DNA of 64,000 nt from Halocafeteria seosinensis (lineage: Eukaryota > Sar > Bigyra > Bicosoecida): contig LVLI01000249.1 of assembly GCA_001687465.1 (NCBI GenBank), positions 62,001-126,000 on the forward strand. Direction: 5' to 3'. Shown in pieces: positions 44,473 through 54,762 of this stretch. Position numbers and translations under genes: made by a program. The notes beneath the pieces were generated by a model, which did not search any database, was not told the DNA's origin, and worked only from the letters and a program-made list of their open reading frames with translations. Within the stretch, counting starts at the first letter, position 1; each line of letters begins with the position of its first letter.

Positions 44473-45893
44473 ATGATCCCAGGCCTGAGTACATCGAAAC
44501 CGGCGAAACCAGCCGTCAAACGCAAGACTTTTGGAACGAATCGGCTGGCGCCCGGGGCTATTTTACCTTCCAAAAAGGAGCTTATTACAGGCGAAAAACC
44601 ATCAAATGCGGACCAATCGACCACTTCATCAGACGGAGAGTCCAATTCCGCGTCGAATGGTACCTCAGGAGTGGCCAGTGGGAAGAAACATGGGTTAGAA
44701 AATGGGGTCAAAGGGAAGGCAAAAAAACAGAAAACCGTAGACTACGAGGAGGAGCAGCTGGAAACCCCAGATAAGGGCCGCTTCACGTTTGCCGTGGTGT
44801 GCGCCTGTAATATGAACCGGAGTATGGCAGCTCATAAGGCAATGCAGGAACAAGGGTACAAAGTGCAGTCATTCGGCACAGCGCGACAGGTATGTTGTAG
44901 ATATAATATCACTCTTGGTTTGTATGACGATGGTCGAAAGAGCTACCCTCCCAAGTCAATGAATAACTACATTTGCTCCAATACGACCCAACAAGTCAAA
45001 ATCAAGTCCAAGGACATGATATCGATGAGCAACCAGATTTCAAAGATTGTGATTGGAGGCTGTTTGTTTGCAATAGGAGGGCTCTCATTTCGTATTGTGT
45101 TCTCCGTGTTCTACTCGTTGAATTCGACAACTGAGATTGTTCTATGTCGTGACGTTGGACCTCTTTGATACCCACTTACCTCGATTGCAACTGATGCCAT
45201 GATGCACAGGTGAAATTACCGGGAGAATCGCACTCAGCAACGTTTCCGTTTGGAACGAAATATACAGAGATTCTAGAATACGTCAAGGACCCGTCACGCC
45301 GGGAGTGGTGAGTCAGAGAAAGAAGTATCATTCTCAACTTTGCTATATACGACGTCTATACACGTAAATACAGGAGTGAGGAGAAAGGCGTTACGGATAT
45401 GCTTGAACGAAATGTCCAACTAAAGGGCTCCCCGGAGCGGTGGCAGGAAGTAGACGATCCTCACCAGTTCGATATTATCATTTGTTTCGAATCCCGAGTC
45501 TTTGAACACCTGAATGAAGGTACTATCCATTGATAGGACGTTAAGATTCATTCCATTTCCAACAGACCGCTTTGCGAAACTTCTCGCTGCAGATTTAAGA
45601 TCCCGGGAACCTTCCGGGGAACCAAAGAGCTTGCACGTGATTAATATAGAGACTAAGGATGACACCAAGTCAGCTGATCAGGGAGCCAAGTATGCTTTAC
45701 AGTTTGCTGAAATGGTAAGTACTCGCCAAGCGCCAGTGTGCAACGAACCATAACTTTATGCTCCTTGCATCTGAACGAGCAGGCTGCCAAGCTGCCAACG
45801 AACACCACCCTCGACGAAGGCATGGACCATCTTCTTCCCAAAATACAGAAAGAAATTGGCGCAGATCCGCTTTATGTTGAACATCGTCTTTGA
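44473..45893 (+). CDS. SSU72: RNA polymerase II CTD phosphatase SSU72
   Basis: SSU72 removes phosphate from Ser5 of the polymerase II tail and takes part in 3'-end processing. Exons 44473-44889, 45210-45307, 45374-45519, 45566-45714 and 45783-45893 give 306 residues. The catalytic Cys-X5-Arg loop is at C110 to R116 (VVCACNMNRSM), followed by VQSFGTARQVKLPG, as in the family. The end (TLDEGMDHLLPKIQKEIG) matches the usual last helix. Human SSU72 is 194 residues; here about 100 extra residues precede the domain. They are Lys/Ser-rich, disordered-looking, with a basic KGKAKKQK that may be a nuclear signal. In the loop that normally reads ERVYD (general-acid Asp), this protein has SRVFE, an Asp-to-Glu change. 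The first intron is the longest (320 nt); in it the frame from exon 1 stays open for about 93 codons. Confidence 0.9.
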
Positions 45894-46036
45894 ATTTATA
45901 GCTTTTCTCAATTCCCTCCTGGACATGAATATAAATAGACGCAGTGTCGGGTACTATTATGTAGCGCAACATGCAAGTGTGATATCGACCACTCAGTTCC
46001 TTCAACACCGCACAGTCACATTATCAACCCAATTTC

Positions 46037-47368
46037 TCATACCAGCAGCTCATCTTTAAAGATGGGTTGAGAATTATTGATGGAATGCAATGTCCGACAG
46101 TGCCATGGATGCGACGGGTTCGACTGTTTTCCTACTGCGCGAGGGTCGGGTTCAGAAAACTGGTTCCGTCGTATGAGGAAGAAGTTACTAGGCGAGTAAG
46201 AGCAAAGCAGCTCTCCGGCAACTCCTTTAAGATATCGCTGCAAACGTATCAGGTTCAACGGAAGTGGCATAAATTCTTGTAGCATGATATAATCACAAGG
46301 TATTGTCGTGCTTACCGTCACCGCCATTCCAACCATTGTACTCCGGCTAGCACCGTTCTTAAACGTTGCCGACCGAGAATATACACTGAATGAATGCATG
46401 AGTGGATTCAATTTTGTTTTAGTGGCTGACACCGAAGCATAGGCGGGTGTGTCGGGGGTCAGTGAAAATTTAGCTTCTTGTGTGAGGGCAGAAAACTGAT
46501 TTACGTGTCGTTGCGCTTCTTCGCGAGCTTTTCTTTGTTCTGTAGCACAAGAGCGCCTTAGACATATTCAGTTTAGTTTTCAAAAGACCAGATGGCATCT
46601 ATAACTTACCTCTTAGGGCGCAGCTCTCTCTCTTTCTCGTTCTTCTGACGATCTTCCTCCGAAGCAGCGGTTGGTCCCGCTTGAAGAACGGATGACTGTA
46701 AGCCAAGCGGTCGGATTTTGCATTGCACTTCCCTCTCTTTCGACCTCGACTTGGGGAATGATATTCATTGACGGATTCAAACGCCCTTACGAACCGAGTG
46801 CAACTATAGAATCTGCAACAGAAAACCAAGAGAATGGTGGGGACTACTGTACACTTCAGGGGAGGGGGGTTGTATCCTCGCGAGCATACCGCTCCTCGTT
46901 AAGAGGATGCCGTCATCTTCCCGGCCGGTGGGCTATCTGTCACATTTGTGTGTGTGTGTCGCGAACTTACTCATAGTACCGCAATTGCCTTTGAAATGCT
47001 TGAATTCCTCTGCATTGTAAATTAATGATTAGAGAAATCATGCGCTGTTGGAAGACATCCTAAGACCGGAATTGTACATACTTATGCGAAAAGTATCTCG
47101 GAATCGCCATGGCAATAAACTCCTGAACTGGATCAATAATAAACGTCTTACCATCGTTAGACCAGCTAATGCAAGGGAGCGATTGATCCTCAACCATCCT
47201 CCACAGTTTATCTACGAATTCATTCCCCGTGTCTTTCTCTCCGTTACGACGTCTTTGTCGTCGCTTGGCATCTACACTGGTAGGCGCATCCGTTGAGCCA
47301 CCACATTCTACGATATCATCAGCTTCGTCACTACTGCTTTCGCTTGCCACACGTTTTCGACGAGACAT
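46037..47368 (-). CDS. Heat shock factor-type transcription factor
   Basis: Exons 47368-47082, 47009-46971, 46812-46610, 46539-46316 and 46237-46037 give 317 residues. The HSF DNA-binding domain spans about residues 48-155: FVDKLWRMVED, ISWSNDGKTFII, IPRYFSHK, then the recognition helix IQAFQRQLRYYEF encoded by the 39-nt exon 2, and SHPFFKRDQPLLRRKIVRR at the end. The wing is enlarged by about 15 basic residues (GRKRGK). The expected long coiled-coil trimerisation region is short (EQRKAREEAQRHVNQF), and no classic activation region is seen, so trimer formation is uncertain. Intron 2 (46970-46813, 158 nt) holds a copy of the dispersed repeat. The last intron (46315-46238) is open in frame, so its splicing is less sure. 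Confidence 0.85.
46880..46961 (-). repeat. Dispersed repeat, copy C, in HSF intron 2
   Basis: About 80 bp matching the CA-run half of copies A and B, in reverse orientation on the plus strand. It includes ATACCGCTCCTCGTTAAGAG and GGCCGGTGGGCTAT, and its CA/GT run ends 9 bases before the splice donor of exon 2. Relative to the HSF transcript it reads in the copy A direction. Confidence 0.75.
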
Positions 47369-47599
47369 TGTTCTGGTCGGCGGAACTAACGTGAAGGGGT
47401 GTTATTTCAGCATCCTCGCTGCAGTGGGAACATGAGTGCCAACAATTCCGCAAATTAAAGCTGTCACGGCACAAAGTTCCGGCGCCTCTACGTGCACTAC
47501 AATGGCCATTGCCGTAAAGAGGTATTGTGGATAAAGAAGAACCATTGCACATACCTATGGTCCGTCCGCGGCAAATACCTACGGTATACCAATTCGTTC

Positions 47600-48136
47600 C
47601 CAGCAAATACTTTATCTGTTTCTTTTCTTCACTGTCCCCACGGATCTGTATTCGATAACGGGCTATTCATTCAACTGACAACCTTCGGTCAACGAGCTGA
47701 GGTACATGCATATCAGTGCATGCGCAAAGTCGGAAAGAAAAAATAAAACTCCTGCTAACAACACAAATCCCCCATCAGCAGATCCTCTGTGGTCCTGTGG
47801 TCCGCGTGCGGGTGTATCACCCAACCCTCGCGCCCGAAGTCCCCTCTTCTTTGTTCGACGAGGCGGTGCTTCGGGAGGCTATTGAAGGGCTTTTCTTCAC
47901 TGTGACACGCCATGGTGTACAACTCATGGAGGACACCATCGAAAGCACACATGATAGATGCACTTATACCGCCCTGCTGTTACTCCCGAGTAGCGCTTAC
48001 AACACCGTATAGTTTTCACGGGACTTCGCCTATTCCGGCTTCCAGTTCCCCCACCATGCTCCCTTACCAAGTTCGCCACAGGCTGTGGGGGGACGCTGAG
48101 GTGGAACTTGTTCTTCGGGTAGATGCAAACAACTGA
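47600..48136 (+). CDS. Possible exons of an unidentified small gene
   Basis: Three protein-like stretches lie on the plus strand head-to-head with HSF. One ends with QLTTFGQRAE before a GT at about 47702. The next runs in matching phase from a CAG acceptor at about 47780 (VRVRVYHPTLAPEV, then GVQLMEDTIEST). The last ends LWGDAEVELVLRVDANN and a TGA at 48134-48136. I could not find a donor that joins the second to the third in phase, nor a first exon. It may be a real gene with an intron I cannot place, or a damaged one. No family is recognised. Confidence 0.3.
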
Positions 48137-48957
48137 TGCATCCAGCGACTCGGTATTTCAACAGGTTGGTTGTCTTTCTTTGACGCCTTAGAATGAACTG
48201 TTGAAGCTATTTTTTGTGGACCCGCAAACACCCCCAACGGGCGGCAGAATGAGGTGGTGGTGATTCGGCCAGCATTTCAGAAGGAACAGTTCCGGCTAAA
48301 CTCACCTTAAGGTTAGAACCACGTATATTCGCGCCGCCGTAACCTCTCAAGAGCGTGAAACGAGGTGGGGTCAACTTACTAGACCAAGAGCGTGTGACAA
48401 ACTCGAAATGTTGCTCCATACAAGGGCTTCCGGACTTTCCACTCCGGAGTTTACCGAGTAAACTCGACCTAAGTCGAAAGTATTGGGCGGTAGAACTTCG
48501 AGAATAAAACTGGGATCGAGGATAATATTCGTTTGTCAAACGCTAAAGACAAGCTTTTCATTATCAACCCATAGGATCCATCACAATTACGGAGAACATG
48601 TTCTCTGGGTGCTACTCCGCGGATGAAGCGCCGCCCTCTAACAGCACGGGGTAGACGAAGGCAACAAGTTAATGTCATATTCCTTAGAGACAGTACGAAG
48701 GGGAATTTATTCAACAATGTTGCTATGGAGTTCATGCGCGAAGAAAAGCCTGTGGGATGATGAAGCATTGCTGGTTACTCGCTGAGTTCAGTTCAGTGGA
48801 GGTTGTACATGTACCCCGTGTGTCTTCATAACTTTATCTATTGTTTCCCACACATAAGCTTTGAAAGAAAACTTGGGTCTTGGATTCCCTATTTTGCTGC
48901 GAGTGTCCGTCATCCTTCCCCGAAGTGCCGAAAGAAACCTACAGAAAACAAGTAGCC

Positions 48958-49010
48958 ACATACACACACACATATGTGACAGATAGCCCACCGGCCGGAG
49001 AGTTACTGGA
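48958..49010 (+). repeat. Dispersed repeat, copy D (short)
   Basis: About 50 bp: a CA run, CATATGTGACAGATAGCCCA, then CCGGCCGGAGAGTTACTGGA, after which similarity stops. It has the same orientation as copy A and keeps only the left end of the element. Confidence 0.7.
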
Positions 49011-52000
49011 GTATTGTTCTAATAGCCACATTGTCACACCCGTCGCGTTTAGAAACCCCGAACAGCTTTCAAGATTAACAGAACCTGGAGGAATGCGTTC
49101 CTCAGATACTCACTACATGTCGAGCTACAGGAAATAGACTGTCAAACGCTCGCTGTATACACATGTATCGAAACCCGGCTGGTCTGGTATTGAGGGGCAG
49201 GCAACTGCACACTTAATCGAATCACGGCAGTGTCCAACAAATGATGACGCCACGCATATCTCACTTGATTACAGTTAATTTACAGATAATTAGCGTCGAG
49301 ATCTCGATATATCGGGGAATTGGGGGCTACGTCTCCGCAAATCTGTCCCAGTCAGTGTGCGTCGATGAGCACTAATAATATACATCACGATCCCAACGTT
49401 TCCTGTCTGGAACTGAGTCACATAAATCGAGAAAGTAGCCTTCATTTCAATGATCTTAATCGCATTTCCTGGGTCCTGCTAAATCAGCAACCAAAATTAA
49501 AGAAAGCGACGGGTCCCAAGCGGGCCATATCCTATAACCTCGTTGTATATACTGCTAGCATGTTCGGTTTGTGCGACAGGAACACTTCATAGCAGCATAT
49601 TCAAGAAGACGGATCTTCCCAAAATTGTTATAACTTCCAATTTGAAGTTCCAGGTGCATTCAAGGTTGGAGTGCTGTATGCACACCAATCCTACCGTTTC
49701 CGAAGTGCCAAGGGACAACTTCCCAAACGTTTTTTAATACTTCTCCGTCTGCCACAACTAACTCTTTGGGCCCGTTATTCTATGGGCGAAGCGCCACTGC
49801 TATTCCTCCCGTTACTCGGAGTAACTGCGTTGATCAGTGAGCTGAAGCTGGCCGCCGTTGCGATAGTTAGCTTTTCTACCATCCCTTGGATACCGGGGAT
49901 TTTTGAACGGCCTATATTGGGATCTAAAACGGGTTGCATGGCCCGCGATTCGCACATGCGTCGTAGCAAATACATATGTAGTGGATAAACTGGTAAGCGC
50001 TGGGCCTTAACTCCGAGTTTCCTCAGGATACAGCAAACAAAAGATCTTTTCCAGTCTGCCTCTGATCCCTGCCTCTAGCAAATCGTGGGGAGCAATTAAA
50101 TGGGTGTAGCTTCATCTTTAGCGACGACGCACTTTGAGTCCAGAGCAATGGATTATCGGACATCCCGGTACGCTGGAGTCTGGTGGCGTTAACGCCTCCA
50201 GGCGACAAAGATATTGGGAGCTTCCAATCCCTTCCAAGGATTCTCACAAAAAATAAAAAGCCGCGTGCTGGGGAGTGCGAATTAGATAAAACCAATTCTG
50301 GCAACTAAACTTCCTTCTTGCTAAACTGTACCGTCGAGCGGAGTTGACGACGGACAGCTGCAGACAGTCTGCAGCACCCTGCAGCCAAGCAATGACGCTC
50401 CGCGGAAGAAGTTTAATTCTTCAATCATATGGACTAATTCCCATCCTTGAGTGCTAAAATAAACAAGCAAGGCAATGCTGTTGGCGTATACTGTAGTGTT
50501 TTCATGACTTCTATTTGGAGAAGAAGTGGTGAGTCATCATACATACTTGGCACCTCATATACACCAAGTCTATTGAAAGTCCGGATATGGAAATCAATGT
50601 AAACAAGGCAAAAACTCTGTGTAACAATTCTTTTGCCCAAGATCATGTGGGGCTCCAGAGCATCAGAAGACTTTGGTCGGGGAGACAGAAGACCCAAGGA
50701 TGGAGTGAGTCATCACGGTGCTTCGTGGGCGAATCGTGGCAGACTCGGTGTCCTGCAGTTGCAGAATAACTATGTAAAACGCACTTGATATCCAATCCCT
50801 TAAGTTAACCAAAATTATTTCACCTAACAGGCACCGTAGCGGCGCTGTGGGTCCTGCCTTCGTTTCAACCAGTTCCAGCCATCAGCAACTGGTACGTGTC
50901 ACACACTTGACGTCCTTCAGTAGCTTCCCGTTGTTTTCGACAGGATGATCTCTTGCTTAATCCGACACTGAGGTGCTTCATTTTCCCACAACGTCCTTAC
51001 TCGACATCCAATTCTGCTGAAACAACAACAGCCAGAAAAAAGAAATGCTAACAGCGGGAACCGGCTAGGACGTTGTTGTCATGCTGAATTCGGTTCCCCT
51101 CGCGTGGCATTACCACAAAGTTAAAGAGACAATCAGGTTATAAACAGAGAATTTGCTTCTGTCGTGCAATGTATGGTGGGGTTTGAACTCCAGTAGAAGC
51201 AATTCAGAAACTCTCGGAAGTCCTTCCTTCTCACATCCTTTCCTTAGGTCAGGTTTCGGTATCCTCCCCGCAGATTCAGTTATCGCATTCAATCAAAGCA
51301 AGTAAACGAGATATCGTTGGCCAATCTTGATGTGACGGCAGGCGGTTGATGGATAGCAGCGTGTCTGCAATCTGTTGTACAGATAGTGGACATGCACAGT
51401 TTTCGCCGACACGTTCCACGCTTCACCAGTGCAGTGTACAGGCAAACACCCCGAAGTTTATCACAGTCACTTTCCCCGTAGGTTGGTAGAATAGAGTTGT
51501 ACACTCTGTGCAGGTACACCGAATACTGTAGCGTAAGTAACACCGCACGGACGTAGCACTCAAAAAGCATACAGACGCAGACTTTGTACGGGTAGAGGCT
51601 ACAAAATCCAAAATAAAATACATTTGGTGTTGTAGTTCTCCATACGTACATGTCATGCATGTGGTCGCCATTGATACTGTACTCTCAATGAACGGCTAAC
51701 AAAACGTCTTCCACCATCACGACTGGAATGAGCAGCTTTATCAGGTGCTGGGGATACCAAATCCTCCTTACATAAATAGGCCTGCGAATACCACTCTGGA
51801 CTGATACGGTGTCTCTTGTTACAATTACTCCTTCATCCAAGACACAATCAGTTCTGAGGATTTGGTCAGCTCGACGGTGTCCACGTACCCCATTGTATCC
51901 AGAGCAGTTACGGGCTTTTGAGAAAGCGCATAGCTACCGCTCGGCAAACTCGACGTTTTTGTGTTGCACAATACGACTATACGTCGATCAATTGCACCTG

Positions 52001-52808
52001 CCGCATCCTCACTGTTGTTTACCGGGCAGTTTGACGGAGTTAATACACTCTTCCCGTCAACTGAATCAGTTTACCCAATACATTACTGTCAGCTGGCTCA
52101 CCGAAGACTGAAAAACCAGTGAAACGCCCAATGGGAGTTCCAATACCGGCGAACCTGCTGCTATGAAGGGGCTGTCCGCCCACGCCGCCTGATCTGCTCC
52201 ATAAATAAGCCGGCGAAAAGGCCGGCTCCATCGCTTATACTCCATAATCAAGTGAATCAGCTGATCGCCAGCTGAAAGAGCTGAAGTTTGCGTTGAAACT
52301 TATTGAAGCGACGCTGTCAGTGTTGCGAAGGTGTTGTATTCTACAGTTCACGTAGAACTAGGAAAGTCCAGTTGTTCCAGAACAGCACCAACTCCGAAGC
52401 GGTGCAGTGGTTGGTGGGAGTAGTGTTAGGAGTTCTTAGTCCTGAACTTTCTAAAAATGACGCGGAACCGAATGATAGCACCTCCTAGTAATGTTATATG
52501 TGTCTTCATGAATCCACCATTGTACATTGTACGGTACAATTTGTACCCCTGCTCAGTAGCTGCAACACAATTCCCAAACTCCCACCACGAACTGTCCACT
52601 TGAACACATACTGTATATTGACTGTTAAAATTTGGGGTGTATTGCCGAACCGATCAAACTTCGCCCTTGTTTATTTTCCCACCAGCCTCCATGATTCTCA
52701 GCAGCACTTCGCTTCCAGTGTACCAAAGTGCAATGTTTGGGCCAACTTCACAATTCCAGACTGGGAATTTCCAGCGTACCCCATTGGTTTGTTACCGTCC
52801 TGTATACG

Positions 52809-54585
52809 ATGGCATCCTTTATTCTCAGGAAGAAAAAGCCCTCCACGAGTGGAGAGGAAAGAGGAGGACAAGCTGCTAAATGCACTGCGGCTGCGGCGGC
52901 GTCTGGTGGGGGTGATAATGGAGGAGCATCACAAAACAGCGTCTATGGGGCCTGTAATTCAGTCTTTGATTACGAGCGCATCGACAGGATTGGCGAGGGC
53001 ACATTCGGGTGAGTGTATTACTGGGTCTAAACAAAAGCCGAACGTGTCTTTGTTTGCACGGGGTCGTGAGTACGTGCAGACTGGTGTATAAAGCTAGACA
53101 CAAAGTCACGGGAGACATTGTGGCTTTGAAACGAGTTATACTGCATAATGAGAACTCTGATGGGGTACGTGCGCATAGTACATGTTTTCTCGCTTATATC
53201 TGGATTTTTCATCGCGGAAGGTGCTTAACTTTGTTTTGTATGCAGTTTCCACTAACTTCACTGCGTGAGATTATGATTCTCAAACGTCTCAGCCACCCCA
53301 ACATCGTGAATTTGTTAGATGTTGTTGTAGGAGCCAAACGTGAAAGGTATGAATTAGCCTTTTAAGTTCGAATGATTGTAAAGAGAAAAGTATCACTACA
53401 TGCGTGGTAGTCTCAAAAATGCAGCGTGTTTCTCTGCTTTGAATACTGTCAAACTGACCTAGCATCGATCTTGGACTCTTCCTCGGGAAAGAGTCGAAAG
53501 CGAGCTTCGTCTGAGATATTAGACGTCAGCAACGGTCGACCAGGAGTCGATGCTTCCCCACGCGCAGGCAGATTGCAAAGTGATGCCAGCCGAACTATTT
53601 TCAGTGAACCGCAAGTGAAGGCGATACTCCTACAACTATTGAAAGCAGTTGCTTACATGCACGAGAATTGGACAGTACACAGGTACAGTACAGTTAGTTT
53701 TTGTTATCGTTTCCAAAGTAGTGTATGAGATCGTCGCTTCCCAACAGGGACATCAAAATGAGCAATCTTCTTTATAACAAAGGACTAGTGAAACTGGCTG
53801 ATTTCGGCCTGGCTAGGTAAGATGATGTTTTATTTACTCGGCTAGAGATCATATGTATTTCAAACTTTTCATATTCCAGAGAAGTCCATTACCCGTCCGA
53901 AGCTGGTGACTACACGACCCGAGTGGTCACTTTGTGGTACCGAGCTCCTGAACTACTACTTGGAACCGAGCTATACGACGTGTCGATCGACATGTGGTAA
54001 GTCTTAGAGGAAAGCATGACCTGGGTTACAAGATCTGGTAGCGAAGCCTTGTGCAGGTCCGTCGGTTGCATTTTTGCTGAACTTCTTCTTGGTGTCCCCC
54101 TCTTCAACGGAAATGTTGAGAGCGAACAAATAGAGAGAATCTTCTCCATCTTGGGTAGCCCAAATGGCCATATATGGAAGAATTTTGAGGAACTACCAAT
54201 GGTAGAGAAGCTTAGAGCTAAGGAAGGTTTGTTTTCTTACCGGTTTAACCGATTACCTGAATTGTTACCCAATTTATCAGAGGTACGTAGTAGTCCTTTC
54301 AAGCCGTTCATGTTCCCTGTTTTATTTTTGTGATGTTTCATGCAGGCGGGCTTGTCCCTCTTAAACTCGCTATTATCATATGACCCTCGCAAACGCATTA
54401 GTGCCCATGACGCGTTGAAGCATCCATATTTTGAAGAGTATCCAGGTCCTTCCGACAGGGAAGAAATGCCGTCCGTGTTGACGGAAAGCGACAAATCTCT
54501 TGTCAGGAAGCATCAGGAAAGGTCGAACAAGGAGCGCCTCTTTGCCCATACATCTAACGGGGGTACTCGGAAAGGATACCAATGA
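52809..54585 (+). CDS. Cyclin-dependent kinase of the CDK10/CDK11 (PISSLRE/PITSLRE) type
   Basis: Eight exons: 52809-53008, 53080-53164, 53246-53346, 53425-53682, 53748-53816, 53880-53996, 54057-54282 and 54346-54585, giving 431 residues with all phases consistent. The kinase domain starts near residue 57: IGEGTFGLVYKA, VALKRV, the cyclin-contact helix PLTSLRE (97-103), [22 protein letters not shown], the activation segment with [17 protein letters not shown], and [20 protein letters not shown] in place of PSTAIRE puts it in the CDK10/CDK11 group, which acts in transcription, splicing and cell-cycle control; which of the two I cannot say. An insertion of about 40 residues rich in Ser, Arg and Asp ([11 protein letters not shown] and onward) lies in the N-to-C lobe linker after DLASIL. 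The N-terminal 55 residues are Lys/Gly/Ala/Ser-rich. It converges on the WDR17-like gene with 177 bp between stops. Confidence 0.88.
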
Positions 54586-54762
54586 GGCATGACACGATAG
54601 AGGAAATATAGTGGGAGGGAAAGTAGTGTACCCCAGGAGCTCTCAATTGCGGTATAGTTGACCGCAGTGCTTGTATATAGGCACGGGACTAGAACATCGA
54701 TGCAGAGTAAAGAATTGCCGGCTCCTTTCGATGTTAGTCGTGCTAATTTTCCCTTCAATGCT

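Larger units (their letters stand above)
47369..52808. other. Gene-poor region between HSF and the CDK gene
   Basis: About 5.4 kb. The first 800 bp may contain exons of an unrecognised plus-strand gene. Copy D of the dispersed repeat is at 48958-49010. The rest shows only short, mutually overlapping frames with no domain. No RNA gene was recognised. Confidence 0.45.
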
